Counted from the stretch's first letter, positions 1-11,529 are shown. The stretch is 64,000 nt of DNA from Methylomonas rosea (GCF_024505055.1 NZ_JANIBL010000001.1:95284-159283), one strand, 5' to 3'. The notes: a model not told the origin generated them from the sequence alone. Program-made: numbers and translations.

Positions 1-155
1 GTGCCTTGCCGTCTGTTGGGCACAGACCGAAACGAACAGTTACAGGCCGCCCATTTCCTAAACTACAAACAAAAAATAGAAGACAAACTAAATATTTAAT
101 ATTTCAGGCCGGCAGCCGATATTTAGCTCAAACCAGTCGAGCTATGGGGGTTGCC

Positions 156-1223
156 ATGATTATCCAGAATTCCGCCGTCCACCTGCAAAGCCAGCATCAA
201 GCGCAACAGATTAGCAAACGCAGTGAATCGTTGCGGGTCTGGATCGATAAGCCGGAAGATAATCCCGATAAAGTGCGAAAGCACCGTTCCGAAACGGCAC
301 GCGAGGCAATTCAAGATACCCTCGATCTAAGCCAATCGGCGCAAACGTCCGCGACCGCAACCCAAACCTTGGATACCGATACATCACTCAATTCCAAAGA
401 TAATCTGTTGCTGCAAATCATTCGACGTATGGTCAAAGAGATTACCGGCCGGGATTTTGAATTATTCGCACCGGATCAACTAAAAGCGCAAGCCGATCCA
501 GTGACTATTCAGGCGCCGCAGCAAGCACCGGCAACATCCGCCCCGGAGCGTGAAGGGTATGGCCTGGTATATCAAAAATCCGAGTCTTATTTCGAAAGCG
601 AAACGACCAGTTTTAGCGCCGAAGGCAGTATTACCACCAAGGATGGGCAAACGCTGAGTTTTTCGGTGTCCTTGTCTATGAGCCGCAGCTTTTACACCGA
701 ATCCAATCTGAGTATCCGCGCCGGCGATGCGGTGAAAACCGATCCATTGGTCATCAATTTCGACGGCACAGCCGCAGAACTGAGCAGTACCCGATTTCAA
801 TTCGATATCGATGCCGATGGTAGTTTGGATCAAATTGCCGGCCTGAAAGCCGGCAGCGGTCTGTTGGCATTGGACAAAAACCAGGATGGTCTGATTAACG
901 ACGGTTCGGAATTGTTCGGTCCGAGAAATGGCAACGGCTTTGCGGATTTAGCGGCTTACGACGACGATAAAAATCAATTTATCGATGCCGGCGATGCCAT
1001 CTACAAACAACTGCGCATCTGGCAACGTCATGATGACGGTTCGCAGCAATTATTGGCACTGGGCGATAAACATGTCGGCGCGATTTACTTAGGCCATTTG
1101 ACTACCCCGTTTCAATTGAAAGATACGGCCAATCAAGCATTGGGAGAAATCGCTAGTAGTGGCATCTATTTAACTGAACAAGGCAAAGCCGGCAGCGTAC
1201 AGCAGCTTAATTTCCTGGCTTGA
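156..1223 (+). CDS. Hypothetical protein with EF-hand-like calcium-binding loops
   Basis: Protein of 355 aa with no recognised enzymatic domain. The N-terminal half is polar and low in complexity. The C-terminal half carries acidic loops of the D-x-D-x-D-G type: 'DIDADGSLD', 'DKNQDGLINDGSELFG' and 'DDDKNQFIDAGD'. These resemble the EF-hand or dockerin-like loops of calcium-binding surface proteins. There is no signal peptide. I chose the ATG at 156 because a GGGGG run (146-150) precedes it at Shine-Dalgarno distance; an in-frame ATG at 144 is the alternative, and the frame is open further upstream without coding character. Calcium binding is inferred from loop spacing only. Location and role are unknown. 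Confidence 0.6.
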   Translation: MIIQNSAVHLQSQHQAQQISKRSESLRVWIDKPEDNPDKVRKHRSETAREAIQDTLDLSQSAQTSATATQTLDTDTSLNSKDNLLLQIIRRMVKEITGRDFELFAPDQLKAQADPVTIQAPQQAPATSAPEREGYGLVYQKSESYFESETTSFSAEGSITTKDGQTLSFSVSLSMSRSFYTESNLSIRAGDAVKTDPLVINFDGTAAELSSTRFQFDIDADGSLDQIAGLKAGSGLLALDKNQDGLINDGSELFGPRNGNGFADLAAYDDDKNQFIDAGDAIYKQLRIWQRHDDGSQQLLALGDKHVGAIYLGHLTTPFQLKDTANQALGEIASSGIYLTEQGKAGSVQQLNFLA

Positions 1224-1621
1224 CCCAAGATCCACATAATTTTCCGCCTGCCGAGTCGGCGCATTGTTGCCGGCTTGGCTGAGCATGGATGCCGGCGTAT
1301 TCCCCATCACCTGCCCGAATTCAATAATTGAACTAGACTTGCCAAAAGTTTAAACCAATATCGAAACACCCATTACCCTCCCATGTTTATTATTAACCCG
1401 GCCTTCAAATATTGCCGTTCCCGCTTGTCTTATAAACCAGTTGTCAGATTCGATTCTTTTCTTGATCTTCAAGGCTCCCAAGTGTGGGGAATATTTTTCA
1501 CCGTTTATTCAAGGCAAAACCGGTAGTCCAAACGTTGCACCGATATTAGATTCCAAGCATCCGCGACTAGCGGGTTGATAGACATAAATGAATAACTAAC
1601 AGCACTGCCCAAAAAGCGCCC
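1224..1621. other. Intergenic region, no gene seen
   Basis: About 400 bases between the calcium-binding-type gene and the TonB receptor. I see no ORF with coding character, no RNA gene and no convincing terminator. It presumably holds the promoter of the downstream receptor-YfiR-kinase cluster, but no -35/-10 pair stood out by eye. Confidence 0.5.
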
Positions 1622-3607
1622 ATGAAAAAACATATAACTGGATTTTTACTGTTGCTTGCTCAGCCCTGCGTTTTGCAGGCCGCAGCTCAAGATGCGCTTG
1701 AGCTGAACGTCGAAGACTTGCTTAACGTCGAAGTCACTTCGGTTTCCAAGAAAGCCCAAGCCTTAAACGATTCCGCCGCAGCGATATTTGTGATCACCCA
1801 CGACGACATCAAACGTATCGGTGCCACGAGTATTCCCGAGGCATTGCGCATGGCACCGGGCCTTGACGTGGCGCGTATCGACTCCAACAAATGGGCGGTG
1901 AGCGCCCGTGGTTTTAACGCCCGTTTCTCCAACAAATTATTGGTGTTGATCGATGGCCGCAACACCTACAGCCGCATGTTCTCCGGCACTTATTGGGAAA
2001 ACCAGGATGTAATGATGGAAGATGTGGAGCGGATTGAAGTGATCAGAGGGCCCGGTGCGACGCTATGGGGAGCGAACGCGGTGAACGGCGTGATCAACAT
2101 CATCACCAAACATAGCTCGAAAACCCAGGGCGGATTGCTTGCTGCGGGCGGCGGTACCGAAGAACAAGGCTTCGGTGCGTTTCGCTACGGTGCGACTTTA
2201 GGCGAGGACACAACTGGCCGAGTGTACGCCAAGGGATTTAAACGCGACCAAAATACCAATGCGCAGGGCATGGGTGCCGGCGACGACTGGGATAAAGTAC
2301 AGGGTGGGTTTCGCTTGGATTCTCAGCTGTCCATGACTGACGAACTTAAATTTCAGGGCGATCTTTATCACAGCCATCTCAATCAGGTTCTGTCGCAGCC
2401 CAGCGTTATTTCGCCCTATAGCCTAGTTGCCCGCGACAAAGCCGAAGCTTACGGCGGCAATATCATGGGGCGCTGGCAACATACGTTTTCCACCCAGTCC
2501 GACATGTCGTTGCAGTTGTTTTACGACTACTATCGGCGCAACGAAGAGTGGATGTCCGAGGGGCGGGATACTTTCGACTTGGATTTTCAACATCGCTTGG
2601 GCTTATTTGACAGTCATGAACTGATTTGGGGGCTTGGTTACCAGCTTACCTCCGACCGGCTCCAGGGCGGCAGTATCTTCAGCATGTCGCCCGCTCACCG
2701 GAAAAATCAGTTGTTCAGCGCATTCGTCCAAGACGAAATCGAATTGATAGACCAAACCTTGTGGCTGACCGTGGGCAACAAATTCGAGCATAACGATTTC
2801 ACCGGATTTGAAGGCCAGCCCACAGCCAGACTGATGTGGGCACCGGCCCTGAATCACCGGCTTTGGGCCGGGGTATCCAGAGCGGTGCGCACACCGTCGC
2901 GGGGCGAGGCCAATATGCGCTTGACGACGGCGGTTGTGCCGCCGTCATCGCCATTTTTTATCCCGGTGGAACTGGCCTTGCAAGGTAACAGAAGCCTGCG
3001 GAGCGAAGATGTCCTTGCCTACGAAGTGGGCTATCGCACCACCATGATTAAATCCGTGTCGCTGGACGTCACGGCTTTTTACAACGACTATGCGCATCTG
3101 CGCGACGCGTCGCAAGGCACCGTTTATTTCGATCCTACGCGCGGCGTGTTGGTCCAGCCTTTACCCTTTGGCAATAACCTGAAAGCCAAGACCTATGGTG
3201 TCGAAGTCTCGACTGTCTGGCAAATGCTGGACTGGTGGCGGTGGGATGCCAACTACAGTTTGCTGAAAACCGAAGTGCCGCAAACCGCAATGGCGGTGGT
3301 GGGCATCAGTCCGCAACAGCGCATGAATTTACGCAGCGCGGTCAATATCCGTCCGGATTTGGACTTTGACGTATGGTTTCGCTATGTCGGTAACAATCTC
3401 ACAGCGACCGCATCCGGGAATAGTTATATCCCCGATTACGTGACCATGGACGCGCGCCTGGCTTGGCGTCCGGAACCCGATCTGGAAATATCCCTGGTCG
3501 GTCAAAACCTGTTAACGAATAGTCACCTGGAATATCAACAGGAAAACTTGATACTGCCGACATTTATTGATCGGGGTATGTACGGCAAAATTAGTTGGAA
3601 TTTCTAG
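1622..3607 (+). CDS. TonB-dependent outer-membrane receptor
   Basis: Protein of 661 aa with a signal peptide at residues 1-20, followed by the segment 'LLNVEVTSVSKK' that typically leads into the plug in this receptor group. The plug domain spans roughly residues 45-160, with 'SIPEALRMAPGLDV', 'VLIDGRNTYS' and 'VERIEVIRGPGATLWGANAVNGVINI'. The remainder is a beta-barrel of alternating aromatic and polar residues ending in Phe, the usual outer-membrane assembly signal. It lies 63 bp upstream of a YfiR-type gene and the CHASE8 hybrid kinase. This suggests, by inference, that the receptor feeds or senses a ligand for that signalling unit rather than acting only as an uptake porin. The substrate cannot be told from sequence. 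Confidence 0.88.
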   Translation: MKKHITGFLLLLAQPCVLQAAAQDALELNVEDLLNVEVTSVSKKAQALNDSAAAIFVITHDDIKRIGATSIPEALRMAPGLDVARIDSNKWAVSARGFNARFSNKLLVLIDGRNTYSRMFSGTYWENQDVMMEDVERIEVIRGPGATLWGANAVNGVINIITKHSSKTQGGLLAAGGGTEEQGFGAFRYGATLGEDTTGRVYAKGFKRDQNTNAQGMGAGDDWDKVQGGFRLDSQLSMTDELKFQGDLYHSHLNQVLSQPSVISPYSLVARDKAEAYGGNIMGRWQHTFSTQSDMSLQLFYDYYRRNEEWMSEGRDTFDLDFQHRLGLFDSHELIWGLGYQLTSDRLQGGSIFSMSPAHRKNQLFSAFVQDEIELIDQTLWLTVGNKFEHNDFTGFEGQPTARLMWAPALNHRLWAGVSRAVRTPSRGEANMRLTTAVVPPSSPFFIPVELALQGNRSLRSEDVLAYEVGYRTTMIKSVSLDVTAFYNDYAHLRDASQGTVYFDPTRGVLVQPLPFGNNLKAKTYGVEVSTVWQMLDWWRWDANYSLLKTEVPQTAMAVVGISPQQRMNLRSAVNIRPDLDFDVWFRYVGNNLTATASGNSYIPDYVTMDARLAWRPEPDLEISLVGQNLLTNSHLEYQQENLILPTFIDRGMYGKISWNF

Positions 3608-3670
3608 TGCCGCTAGCAGGTAGAATGTTTTGCATTTTTTCTATTTAATTGGATTATTGTTGCGACGGAT

Positions 3671-4210
3671 ATGCAAAACGCTATAAAAATTTATCTGTTA
3701 GCATTAATGTTAATGAGTTCAAACGCGTCATCCGCGGCGCCGTTGGCGCTTGAACAATATACGGTATTGGCCGCGTTGACTCTTAATTTTGCCCGTTTTA
3801 CGCAATGGCCTGAGCAGGCGTTTGTCAATTCAGGAAATAACCTCCAGGTTTGTTTGGTGGGAGACAATGTATTATTGCAATCTTTCGATTCAATCAGTGG
3901 CAAAGCGGTTGGAGATAGAGTTATTAAAATAATTAATTCGGATAAGTTACGTAATTTAAATCAATGTCATATTCTGTTTTTAAGCGAATTGCCCAATATT
4001 GTTTTGTCGCAAGTTTTTTTGGATACCAGACAATACCCGGTATTGACGATAGGTGAAGAAGCCGATTTTATTGGATCGGGAGGCATGGTGGCCATGGTGA
4101 ATACCGATGGAAAAATACAGTTACATATCAATCTTTCCTTGGTTAAAAGTTCGGGGCTAACGATTAGTTCCAGCCTTCTGCGCTTAGCGAAAATTGTCGG
4201 GGATAATTAG
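3671..4210 (+). CDS. YfiR-family periplasmic regulator (DUF4154)
   Basis: Protein of 179 aa with a signal peptide (about residues 1-22) and the YfiR/DUF4154 pattern: '[12 protein letters not shown]', 'LQVCLVGDN', 'CHILFLS' and a C-terminal '[24 protein letters not shown]'. Two cysteines (C61, C99) could form a disulfide. In Pseudomonas, YfiR is a periplasmic repressor that binds the CHASE8-containing diguanylate cyclase YfiN. Here the next gene, starting 13 bp after this stop, encodes a membrane protein with a CHASE8-type periplasmic domain. The partner relationship is therefore likely conserved, although the partner's output domains are very different. The ATG at 3671 gives a complete signal peptide. 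Confidence 0.85.
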   Translation: MQNAIKIYLLALMLMSSNASSAAPLALEQYTVLAALTLNFARFTQWPEQAFVNSGNNLQVCLVGDNVLLQSFDSISGKAVGDRVIKIINSDKLRNLNQCHILFLSELPNIVLSQVFLDTRQYPVLTIGEEADFIGSGGMVAMVNTDGKIQLHINLSLVKSSGLTISSSLLRLAKIVGDN

Positions 4211-4223
4211 GAGAGATAATCGC

Positions 4224-7200
4224 ATGTTTAAATGGTTTAATAATGCGCCTATCAAGATCAAGTTAGTATTTATTATGACTTTGATTGCTATGTTGACGCT
4301 ATTTTCGGCAAGCACTGCGATTGTTGTGAATGAATATTATGCTAAAAAGAACGATACCGAGCAGCAACTGATATTGATCGCCAATATTATTGCCTCGAAT
4401 ATCTCAGCGTCTCTAGTTTTTGAAGATACGGTGTCGGCTAATACTATGCTGAATAGCCTGAAAACTCGGGATAGTATATTAAATGCCGAGCTATACGATA
4501 AACAAGGCAAGTTATTTGCCGACTATCACTCGCAAAAACTCGGTGTTAGTCATTGGGATGCGGAAAAAGCTTCCGCGCTTTTAAACGATGCGCAATCTGT
4601 TCCTAGCTCTGAAGGCATATTTGATGTTATGGGCGAAGTTTTGGCTAGCTGGTATAACCGCCTGTTTCCTTATACCAATAATATCGTCGGTAAGGCCGGA
4701 GAAAAAAACGTATTCAAATACGATGAGGAAAACAATCTGCATTTTGTCCGTTCGATAGAACTGGATGGCGATGTGGTGGGTGTATTGCATTTGGTGGATG
4801 ACCAAAGCGGTTTCTACGCCATATTAAAAGCTTTTTATTCGACTATGGGTTTGATCGTGGTGTTTACCATGATCTTAATCGGTATTTTGACCACAAAATT
4901 GCAGCAAATATTTTTGGCGCCCTTACTTAAACTGATGGACGCGATGCAATCGGTGGGGCATGAGAAGAGTTTTTCGCATCGAATTAACAAGACCAGCAAC
5001 GATGAATTCGGCGATCTAGCCGATGTTTACAACGCCATGCTTGCCGAAATCCAGTTTCGGGACGATCAGCTGGCCATGCACCGCAATTCTCTTGAGCAGC
5101 AGGTTGTCGAACGTACCCAGCAATTGGAAGAAAAAAATCAAGAACTGAGTATCAGCATCGCCGAAGCACTATCCGCTAAAGAGCAAGCCGAACAAGCCAG
5201 TAAAGCCAAGTCGCAATTTTTGGCAACCATGAGTCACGAGATAAGAACGCCAATGAACGGCGTGTTGGGCATGACCGAGTTGTTAATGTCGTCCGGATTG
5301 GACGACAGGCAACGTCGTTTTGCCGATACCGCCTATCGTTCCGCTAATTCGCTATTGAGCATCATCAATAATATTCTCGATTTTTCCAAAATCGAAGCCG
5401 GCAAATTACAGTTGATCGTTCAGGAATTCGATCTGCGCCGCTTATTGGAAGACACCGTGGAAATGATGGCGGAGCAAGCCCACCGTAAAGGTTTGGAATT
5501 GATACTGAATCTGCCGCACCAAATGCACTTCATTGTGCAAGGCGATGCGGAAAGGTTACGGCAAGTTCTGGTTAACCTGCTGAGCAATGCCATCAAATTT
5601 ACCGAACAAGGCGATGTGCAGCTTAAAGTGAGCTTTCCGGAAAATTCGGCCCGCGATAAAGTCAGCTTATTATTCGAAGTAATCGACACCGGCATAGGTG
5701 TTGCCGCTGAGCGTCAGGCGGAAATCTTCGATAGCTTTACGCAGTCCGACGGCAGCATCACCCGGCGCTATGGCGGTACCGGTTTAGGTTTGACCATTTC
5801 CAAGCAATTAGTCGAATTAATGGGCGGTAGCCTGGGCCTGGAAAGTAATATCGGTCGAGGCTCCCGGTTTTACTTTGACTTGGAATTTGGTTTAGGCATC
5901 CAGACCAACATCGAACGTGCCGATACCAGTGCTTTGGAAGGTCTGCACATCCTGGTAGTGGATGACAATGCCATAAACCGCGACATACTCCACGATCAGG
6001 TTTCGCTGTGGGGCGCCCATGTCACGACTGTCGATAGCGGCCCCTGGGCGCTGAAAATATTGGTCGAGGCGGCCACTTTAAATAATCCGTTTCAAGTAGC
6101 CCTGTTGGATTGGCATTTGCCGGTCATGGACGGCTTGACCCTGGCTAAGGCAATTCAACGCGACCAGCGTATTCCCAAACTGCCTTTGATTATGCTCAGC
6201 TCCGAAAATGTCAGCATTAAAACCGGTCTAACCCACGAATACGGCATCAGCTTTTATTTGAACAAGCCGGTTTTCCAACAACGACTGCTTAATTGCCTGC
6301 TGGAAATCGCCACGTTCGCACCCTTGGAGCAAACAGCGTCTTCCGCCGTCACGCCCGAACAAATCAGGCTATCGGGACGCATTTTGGTGGCCGAGGATAA
6401 CTTGGTAAATCAGGAAGTGGTGAAAAGCTTTCTGGAAAGCATGGGCTGCAACGCGGAGGTGGTAAAAGACGGTCAGGAAGCATTGCAAGCTGCCTGCCGG
6501 CGTCGCTACGACTTGATTTTGATGGATTGTCATATGCCGGTTATGGACGGTTTTTCGGCAACCGCCAAAATTCGCGAGCATGAGCAAGCGACGGCCTCGA
6601 CCAGAATTCCAATTATTGCCTTAACCGCCGATGTGCAAAAAGGCATACACGACCAATGCGAAATGGTCGGTATGGACGGCTATTTGAGCAAACCGTTCAG
6701 CAAGGAACAACTGCGCCATCTTTTGCTAAATTGGTTACCAAACTCAGCGGACAAGGTATTAGGCCACGCTCCGCTCCAACAGTCGGACGGGATCTTGCAA
6801 GTTGAGTCCACGGCCAGTCCGATTTGCCAGGCCGATCTGGCGCAGCTGAGGGATATTCAAGATGCTAATGGGGTAAGTTTATTAAACAAAGCCATAGCGC
6901 TCTATCTGCAAACTTCACCGGAAACAGCGGAGAAACTTAGACAAGCCGCTGCCGATGGGCAAGCGGATTTGTTAGCCAATATGGCTCATGCCCTTAAGTC
7001 GTCCAGCGCCAATCTGGGTGCCAAGGAGTTGTCTAAAACCTGTCTATTGCTTGAAACGGCCGGCCGCCAAGCCGATCTTGCGGCGATTCCGGCGCTGCTG
7101 GCGGTATTCGAGACGCAATTGGCGGCGGCTTTAGCGGAGTTGCGCGCTATTGCCAACACAGCGCTGCCCGATGTAGCCCAAGTTAGCACCGACAATCGAA

Positions 7201-9302
7201 TAGCCGACCTGTCGCTGGAAGCCAAGCGAATTTTACTGATAGACGACGATCCGAATTTCAGATTGATTACCGGCGAGCAGTTAAAATCCTCGGGCTTCGA
7301 CGTCGTGGAGGCGGAGAGCGGAGAAGCGGCACTGGAGCTGTTGGAAGCGGCAATTCCGGATCTGGTCATAGTCGATGCGATTATGCCCGGTATCGACGGT
7401 TTTGAAACCTGCCGGCGCATGTCGGCTAATCCCGCCATGACCGACGTGCCCATCATTATGTCTACCGGTCTGGAAGACATAGAATCGATAAACCGGGCAT
7501 TCAAAGTAGGCGCTACCGACTTTATTATTAAACCGCTTAATCATGTGGTGCTGATTCATCACATCCGTTTTCTGCTGCGCTCCAGCCACGACACCGCCGA
7601 ATTGCGCAACAGTAAGCAGCAACTTTCCGCCGCGCAACGCATCGCGGGCTTGGGCTACTGGACCTGGGATCCGAAGCAGGATAAATTCGAAATCTCGCCG
7701 TTTCTAGCGGAAATGTGCCAAATGCCGGCCGACTATTTTCGGGGAGAACTGAGCAATTATCTGAATTTAATCGAGGCTGCGGACCGCAAAATAGTGCAGA
7801 CCTTGATTGAGGCGGCTGCCCAGGGCGAACAAGTAGAGTATGTCGAGTACAGGTTGCGGCCGGATCTGGAAACCCCAATCAGCGTCCGTCAGGATACCGC
7901 CTTGATCAGCAGCGGACAGCTGAGTTTCGTTACCGGTACGGTTCAGGATATTTCCAAGCAAAAGCAATCGGAACAAATTATCCACCAGTTGGCGTATTTC
8001 GATGAGTTGACCGGTCTGGCCAGCCGTGTTCATTATCACAAACGTATCCAGCAGACCATCAAAGCCTCGGCGCGCGGCAAGCTGGAATTTGCGTTTTTAT
8101 TCCTGGATCTGGACGAGTTTAAGTATGTCAACGACAGTTTTGGGCATAACATCGGTGATCAGTTTCTGAAGGCCATAGCGCAACGTATTCAAAGCGTGGT
8201 GCGAGAAGAGGATTTTGCCGCCCGATTGGGCGGCGACGAATTTTGTATTATCGCCAGCAGCATTACCGACGAATTTCAGGCCATGGAAATTGCCGAGCGT
8301 TGTTTGCAGGAAATCAACCGGCCTTTAATTCTCGACACACACCATTTAAAGCCCCGCGTCAGTATCGGTATTGCTATTTACCCAAAAGATGGCGAGAACG
8401 AGCACGACCTGATGAAAGCAGCCGATACCGCCATGTACTCAGCCAAAAGCGCAGGCAAACAGCGCTACGCTTACTATCGGCCGGAGATGACGGGGTTAGC
8501 GATTAAGCGGATGCAAGATGAGCAAACCTTGCGGGATGCGCTGGAGCATCAACAGCTTGAATTGTATTACCAGCCGCAAGTAAGTATGTTGGATGGGCGG
8601 ATGATAGGTATCGAAGCTTTGGTGCGCTGGCGCCATCCGTTGCGCGGTTTACTGGGGCCTAGCGAGTTTATTCCTTTGGCCGAGGCCTTGGGTTTGATCG
8701 GTAAAATCAGCGACTGGGCTATTCAACTGGCCTGCGAGCAATTAATCGCTTGGCAAAAACAAGGGCTGCCACTACTCACTACGGCTGTCAACGTATCGGC
8801 AAGTCATTTCCGCGATCCGCAATTCCCGTTCACCTTACGGGAAATTCTCAAACATACACAATTGCCGGCTCACTATTTACAAATCGAAGTGACGGAAAGT
8901 GCCATGCAAACCGCGGCGGACTTGGAGATTTTTAAAAAACTGAAGGGAATAGGGGTGAAAATCGCGATAGACGATTTCGGCACCGGTTTTTCGTCGCTGG
9001 CTTCGCTGAAGCAGTTACCGGTGGATTGCCTGAAAATCGACCGCACCTTTGTTCAGGATGTGTTGTTCAACCCGCAAACCCCCATTCTGCTCGGTACGAT
9101 TATCGGCATGGCCAACGCAATGGATTTCTCGCTGGTGGCGGAAGGCGTCGAGACGATAGAGCAGGCTATGGTGATGAGTGGCTTGGGTTGTCAGGTGGTT
9201 CAAGGCTATTTGTTTAGCCAACCTTTAACCGCCGCCGAACTGCCGGCGATGTTTGACAGAGATTTTCGGCTGGAATTTATTCAGTCGAAATATGCCCCCT
9301 AA
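4224..9302 (+). CDS. Giant CHASE8 hybrid histidine kinase with GGDEF and EAL output
   Basis: Protein of 1692 aa. The ATG at 4224 is preceded by AGGAGAG; an earlier in-frame ATG at 4194 overlaps yfiR and lacks such a site. Order of parts, with approximate residues: TM1 10-35, CHASE8-type periplasmic region 35-200, TM2 205-225, HAMP 228-280, coiled coil, HisKA with '[11 protein letters not shown]' (His ~338), HATPase ('NLLSNAIKF', '[10 protein letters not shown]'), REC1 (~575), REC2 (~720), HPt with '[12 protein letters not shown]' (~920), REC3 (~1005), PAS (~1140), GGDEF (~1335), EAL (~1465). The cyclase keeps GGDEF and an RxxD inhibitory site ('REED' five residues before it). The EAL domain keeps 'EALVRW', 'EVTESAM', '[11 protein letters not shown]' and 'VAEGVET'. 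Both c-di-GMP activities look intact. It is probably controlled by the upstream YfiR protein (inference). Confidence 0.9.
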   Translation: MFKWFNNAPIKIKLVFIMTLIAMLTLFSASTAIVVNEYYAKKNDTEQQLILIANIIASNISASLVFEDTVSANTMLNSLKTRDSILNAELYDKQGKLFADYHSQKLGVSHWDAEKASALLNDAQSVPSSEGIFDVMGEVLASWYNRLFPYTNNIVGKAGEKNVFKYDEENNLHFVRSIELDGDVVGVLHLVDDQSGFYAILKAFYSTMGLIVVFTMILIGILTTKLQQIFLAPLLKLMDAMQSVGHEKSFSHRINKTSNDEFGDLADVYNAMLAEIQFRDDQLAMHRNSLEQQVVERTQQLEEKNQELSISIAEALSAKEQAEQASKAKSQFLATMSHEIRTPMNGVLGMTELLMSSGLDDRQRRFADTAYRSANSLLSIINNILDFSKIEAGKLQLIVQEFDLRRLLEDTVEMMAEQAHRKGLELILNLPHQMHFIVQGDAERLRQVLVNLLSNAIKFTEQGDVQLKVSFPENSARDKVSLLFEVIDTGIGVAAERQAEIFDSFTQSDGSITRRYGGTGLGLTISKQLVELMGGSLGLESNIGRGSRFYFDLEFGLGIQTNIERADTSALEGLHILVVDDNAINRDILHDQVSLWGAHVTTVDSGPWALKILVEAATLNNPFQVALLDWHLPVMDGLTLAKAIQRDQRIPKLPLIMLSSENVSIKTGLTHEYGISFYLNKPVFQQRLLNCLLEIATFAPLEQTASSAVTPEQIRLSGRILVAEDNLVNQEVVKSFLESMGCNAEVVKDGQEALQAACRRRYDLILMDCHMPVMDGFSATAKIREHEQATASTRIPIIALTADVQKGIHDQCEMVGMDGYLSKPFSKEQLRHLLLNWLPNSADKVLGHAPLQQSDGILQVESTASPICQADLAQLRDIQDANGVSLLNKAIALYLQTSPETAEKLRQAAADGQADLLANMAHALKSSSANLGAKELSKTCLLLETAGRQADLAAIPALLAVFETQLAAALAELRAIANTALPDVAQVSTDNRIADLSLEAKRILLIDDDPNFRLITGEQLKSSGFDVVEAESGEAALELLEAAIPDLVIVDAIMPGIDGFETCRRMSANPAMTDVPIIMSTGLEDIESINRAFKVGATDFIIKPLNHVVLIHHIRFLLRSSHDTAELRNSKQQLSAAQRIAGLGYWTWDPKQDKFEISPFLAEMCQMPADYFRGELSNYLNLIEAADRKIVQTLIEAAAQGEQVEYVEYRLRPDLETPISVRQDTALISSGQLSFVTGTVQDISKQKQSEQIIHQLAYFDELTGLASRVHYHKRIQQTIKASARGKLEFAFLFLDLDEFKYVNDSFGHNIGDQFLKAIAQRIQSVVREEDFAARLGGDEFCIIASSITDEFQAMEIAERCLQEINRPLILDTHHLKPRVSIGIAIYPKDGENEHDLMKAADTAMYSAKSAGKQRYAYYRPEMTGLAIKRMQDEQTLRDALEHQQLELYYQPQVSMLDGRMIGIEALVRWRHPLRGLLGPSEFIPLAEALGLIGKISDWAIQLACEQLIAWQKQGLPLLTTAVNVSASHFRDPQFPFTLREILKHTQLPAHYLQIEVTESAMQTAADLEIFKKLKGIGVKIAIDDFGTGFSSLASLKQLPVDCLKIDRTFVQDVLFNPQTPILLGTIIGMANAMDFSLVAEGVETIEQAMVMSGLGCQVVQGYLFSQPLTAAELPAMFDRDFRLEFIQSKYAP

Positions 9303-9322
9303 CGACAGACAAGTAAACGATT

Positions 9323-10183
9323 ATGACTGATCTTGAATTGCCGGAGCGGTTCGCGGATATTAAACGGCTGCCTTCTTTGCCGCATGATGTTCATCAAGTC
9401 GTCAAAGCCTTGTCCGACGATAATCTGGATTATGCCCGGTTAGCGAAGATTCTGGCGGGACACGCAACGATCACATCCCGACTGATTGCCTTGGCCAATT
9501 CGGCCTGGTTTAACAACTCCAGCGAACCAGTGACGTCGCTGGAGAGAACCTGTTTAAAACTGGGTTTGAATATTGTAAGAGGTGTCGGTATCGGACTGGC
9601 GGTGATGAAGCCGTTTAATGTCAGGGAGTGCCGAAGTTTCGATATTAAACGCTATTGGATTAGTACCATGCTGGTGGCGCATGCTGCCCGTGCGCTAGCC
9701 GAAGAACTTGCGGCGGAGCGGGGCAATGAGCATTTGGCGCAAACCGTGCATACCGGCGGCATACTGCATAACATCGGCTTGTTGTGCATGGCCGACATCC
9801 TGCCAGAGGAGACCCACCAAGCTCTGCGTTTTAAACTAGCCAATCCCGAAGTGGACTTGAATCAGGCCTTACGCAAAGTGCTGCATACCGATTATTGCGA
9901 AGTAGGCGCGCATCTGACCGTTTCCTGGGGCATACCCGAAGCCTTGGTGGCGATTATTCGCTACCATCGTAACCCGGTCTATGCCGGCAACTATTCGCGA
10001 CACGCCGCGTTGGTCGGCGCTGCGGCGCAAATGGTTGGTAGTGTGTTCGACAATAAAGACACATGGCCGGTCGCGGCCTTCGAGAAACTGGCCATCAGTC
10101 CTGCCTGTCAGGCCGAGATATTCGCCGACCTGCAAACCCAATATCTGAAAACCCAGGAACTAGCAAAAGTGCTGTTTCGTTAA
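9323..10183 (+). CDS. HDOD domain protein
   Basis: Protein of 286 aa starting 20 bp after the giant kinase and probably co-transcribed with it. The HDOD domain covers most of the protein: 'LPSLPHDVHQVVKAL' at the N-terminus, 'TSRLIALANSAWFN', 'GGILHNIGLLCMADILPEE' and 'HTDYCEVGAHLTVSWGIPEALVAIIRYH'. HDOD domains resemble HD phosphohydrolases but usually lack the metal-binding set, and act as signalling or scaffold modules downstream of two-component or c-di-GMP systems. No additional output domain is visible. It is one of three HDOD proteins in the window. The role is inferred from position. Confidence 0.85.
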   Translation: MTDLELPERFADIKRLPSLPHDVHQVVKALSDDNLDYARLAKILAGHATITSRLIALANSAWFNNSSEPVTSLERTCLKLGLNIVRGVGIGLAVMKPFNVRECRSFDIKRYWISTMLVAHAARALAEELAAERGNEHLAQTVHTGGILHNIGLLCMADILPEETHQALRFKLANPEVDLNQALRKVLHTDYCEVGAHLTVSWGIPEALVAIIRYHRNPVYAGNYSRHAALVGAAAQMVGSVFDNKDTWPVAAFEKLAISPACQAEIFADLQTQYLKTQELAKVLFR

Positions 10184-10209
10184 TCGTCTCAGAAACACGC
10201 TGCGAGCCG

Positions 10210-11529
10210 CTATTCTAGGCGTTTTACCCGCCTGATTCGGCCGTATAATTTTTGCAAAATTTTGTTTGCAGCAGGGATAGCCACCTTAAAAATAGCCTTG
10301 GCCGCACATTCCGATGCCTTTATGCAAGCCGCTATAGCCGTTCCAGCTGTGCGTTTCAGGTCTACTTTTCGATCCGCGACGAAGCCATGCCGGTACAACC
10401 AATGGATTAAGCCACTAAAAAAGAGGAAGGCCGGCGTCAATCCCACAAAAAACCATAGCAAGCGGCCGCTTTCGCCAAAGGCTTCGCCGGTATGGAGCGG
10501 CCAAAGCCAGGTGGTAAAGGTTTGCCCCGCCGAGAATTTGCTGGGGTTTTGCAGTTCGCGAATCTGCCCGCTCCAGCGGTCAACCCAGACGGTAGTGAAC
10601 GGATGGTGTTGATTGATCTCGTTAAGTTGGCGCAAATTGATCCGATAGGTACCCAGTTCGCCGACCGGTGTGGTAATACGCCGGACTTCCGAGCTGGGAA
10701 ACGGCCCGCGCGCCACTAGGATTGCTTCCGATAGACTAATCGGCCGGTCATTGGGTATTGCTGTGCTGCGCACATTCGGGCCGGCGTCACCATGTCCCAT
10801 GCCTGATGCGGCAGTCAGGTTTTCCAGCAGAGGAGGGTAAGCCAAGTGAAAACCGGTAAAGGCCAGCAAGATTAAAAATCCCGAACTGGCTACTCCCAGT
10901 AGCCGGTGCAAATCAAACAATAGCCGCATCAAGCCAGTGTTTTGACTTACCGAAAAGGCGCGGGGCAACGCTCGCCAGCCTGGCCACCACAAATACAAAC
11001 CGCTGCATACCGACAATAATAATAAACCACCCAAAACCGCCAGTGCATTCCGGCCAAAGCCATCCAATTGCAATTGGGTATGTAGATCCAACAGCCAGGT
11101 AGTTAGCGTCTGCCCCCATAGCCTGCTGTCGACAACCTGGCCGGTGTAAGGGTTGACAGGGACCATCAACGGCGCATAAAAAGCGTCCACACTTTCCTTA
11201 GGCTTTTCAAACCACGCGGTGATCATGCCGTCTGGCGTACGCGGCATCTCCAGGGTCCAGGCACCGTGCCGATCCGGATTGGCCGCGCGCACCGCCGCGA
11301 CGATCTTGTCCGGAGACAAAGCAGGGGTTTGGGGGGCATCGACGCGCAATTGCGGATTGAACAAGCTATCCAGCTCTTCCCGGTAAATACTCAAACTGCC
11401 GGTCAAGCCGATCAGCGCAAATATCAACCCCAGACTCAATGCCAGATAAACATGGCACAAGCGCCACCATTTACGGGCATTGGGGATAAAGCGCGGGCGG
11501 ACAATCAGCGGGTAATGGGTCTCTGGCAT
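10210..11529 (-). CDS. PepSY-domain transmembrane protein
   Basis: Protein of 439 aa. It has an N-terminal membrane anchor ('LCHVYLALSLGLIFALIGLTG'), a PepSY-type periplasmic region ('SPDKIVAAVRAANPDRHGAWTLEMPR'), a central pair of membrane segments around residues 165-230 ('LDLHTQLQLDG', 'LLFDLHRLLGVASSGFLILLAFTGFHLAYP') and a C-terminal membrane segment near 355-385. The conserved histidines in 'DLHTQL', 'LHRLLG' and 'LHTGEAFG' are typical of PepSY-associated TM proteins, often linked to ferric siderophore reduction or uptake. No siderophore gene is adjacent, so the substrate is unknown. It is transcribed divergently from comEC. Confidence 0.8.
   Translation of the reverse strand: MPETHYPLIVRPRFIPNARKWWRLCHVYLALSLGLIFALIGLTGSLSIYREELDSLFNPQLRVDAPQTPALSPDKIVAAVRAANPDRHGAWTLEMPRTPDGMITAWFEKPKESVDAFYAPLMVPVNPYTGQVVDSRLWGQTLTTWLLDLHTQLQLDGFGRNALAVLGGLLLLSVCSGLYLWWPGWRALPRAFSVSQNTGLMRLLFDLHRLLGVASSGFLILLAFTGFHLAYPPLLENLTAASGMGHGDAGPNVRSTAIPNDRPISLSEAILVARGPFPSSEVRRITTPVGELGTYRINLRQLNEINQHHPFTTVWVDRWSGQIRELQNPSKFSAGQTFTTWLWPLHTGEAFGESGRLLWFFVGLTPAFLFFSGLIHWLYRHGFVADRKVDLKRTAGTAIAACIKASECAAKAIFKVAIPAANKILQKLYGRIRRVKRLE

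Noticed and set aside
4194..4223. Upstream ATG of the giant kinase
   Set aside because: It overlaps the yfiR coding end and lacks a ribosome site, whereas the ATG at 4224 has AGGAGAG at proper distance.
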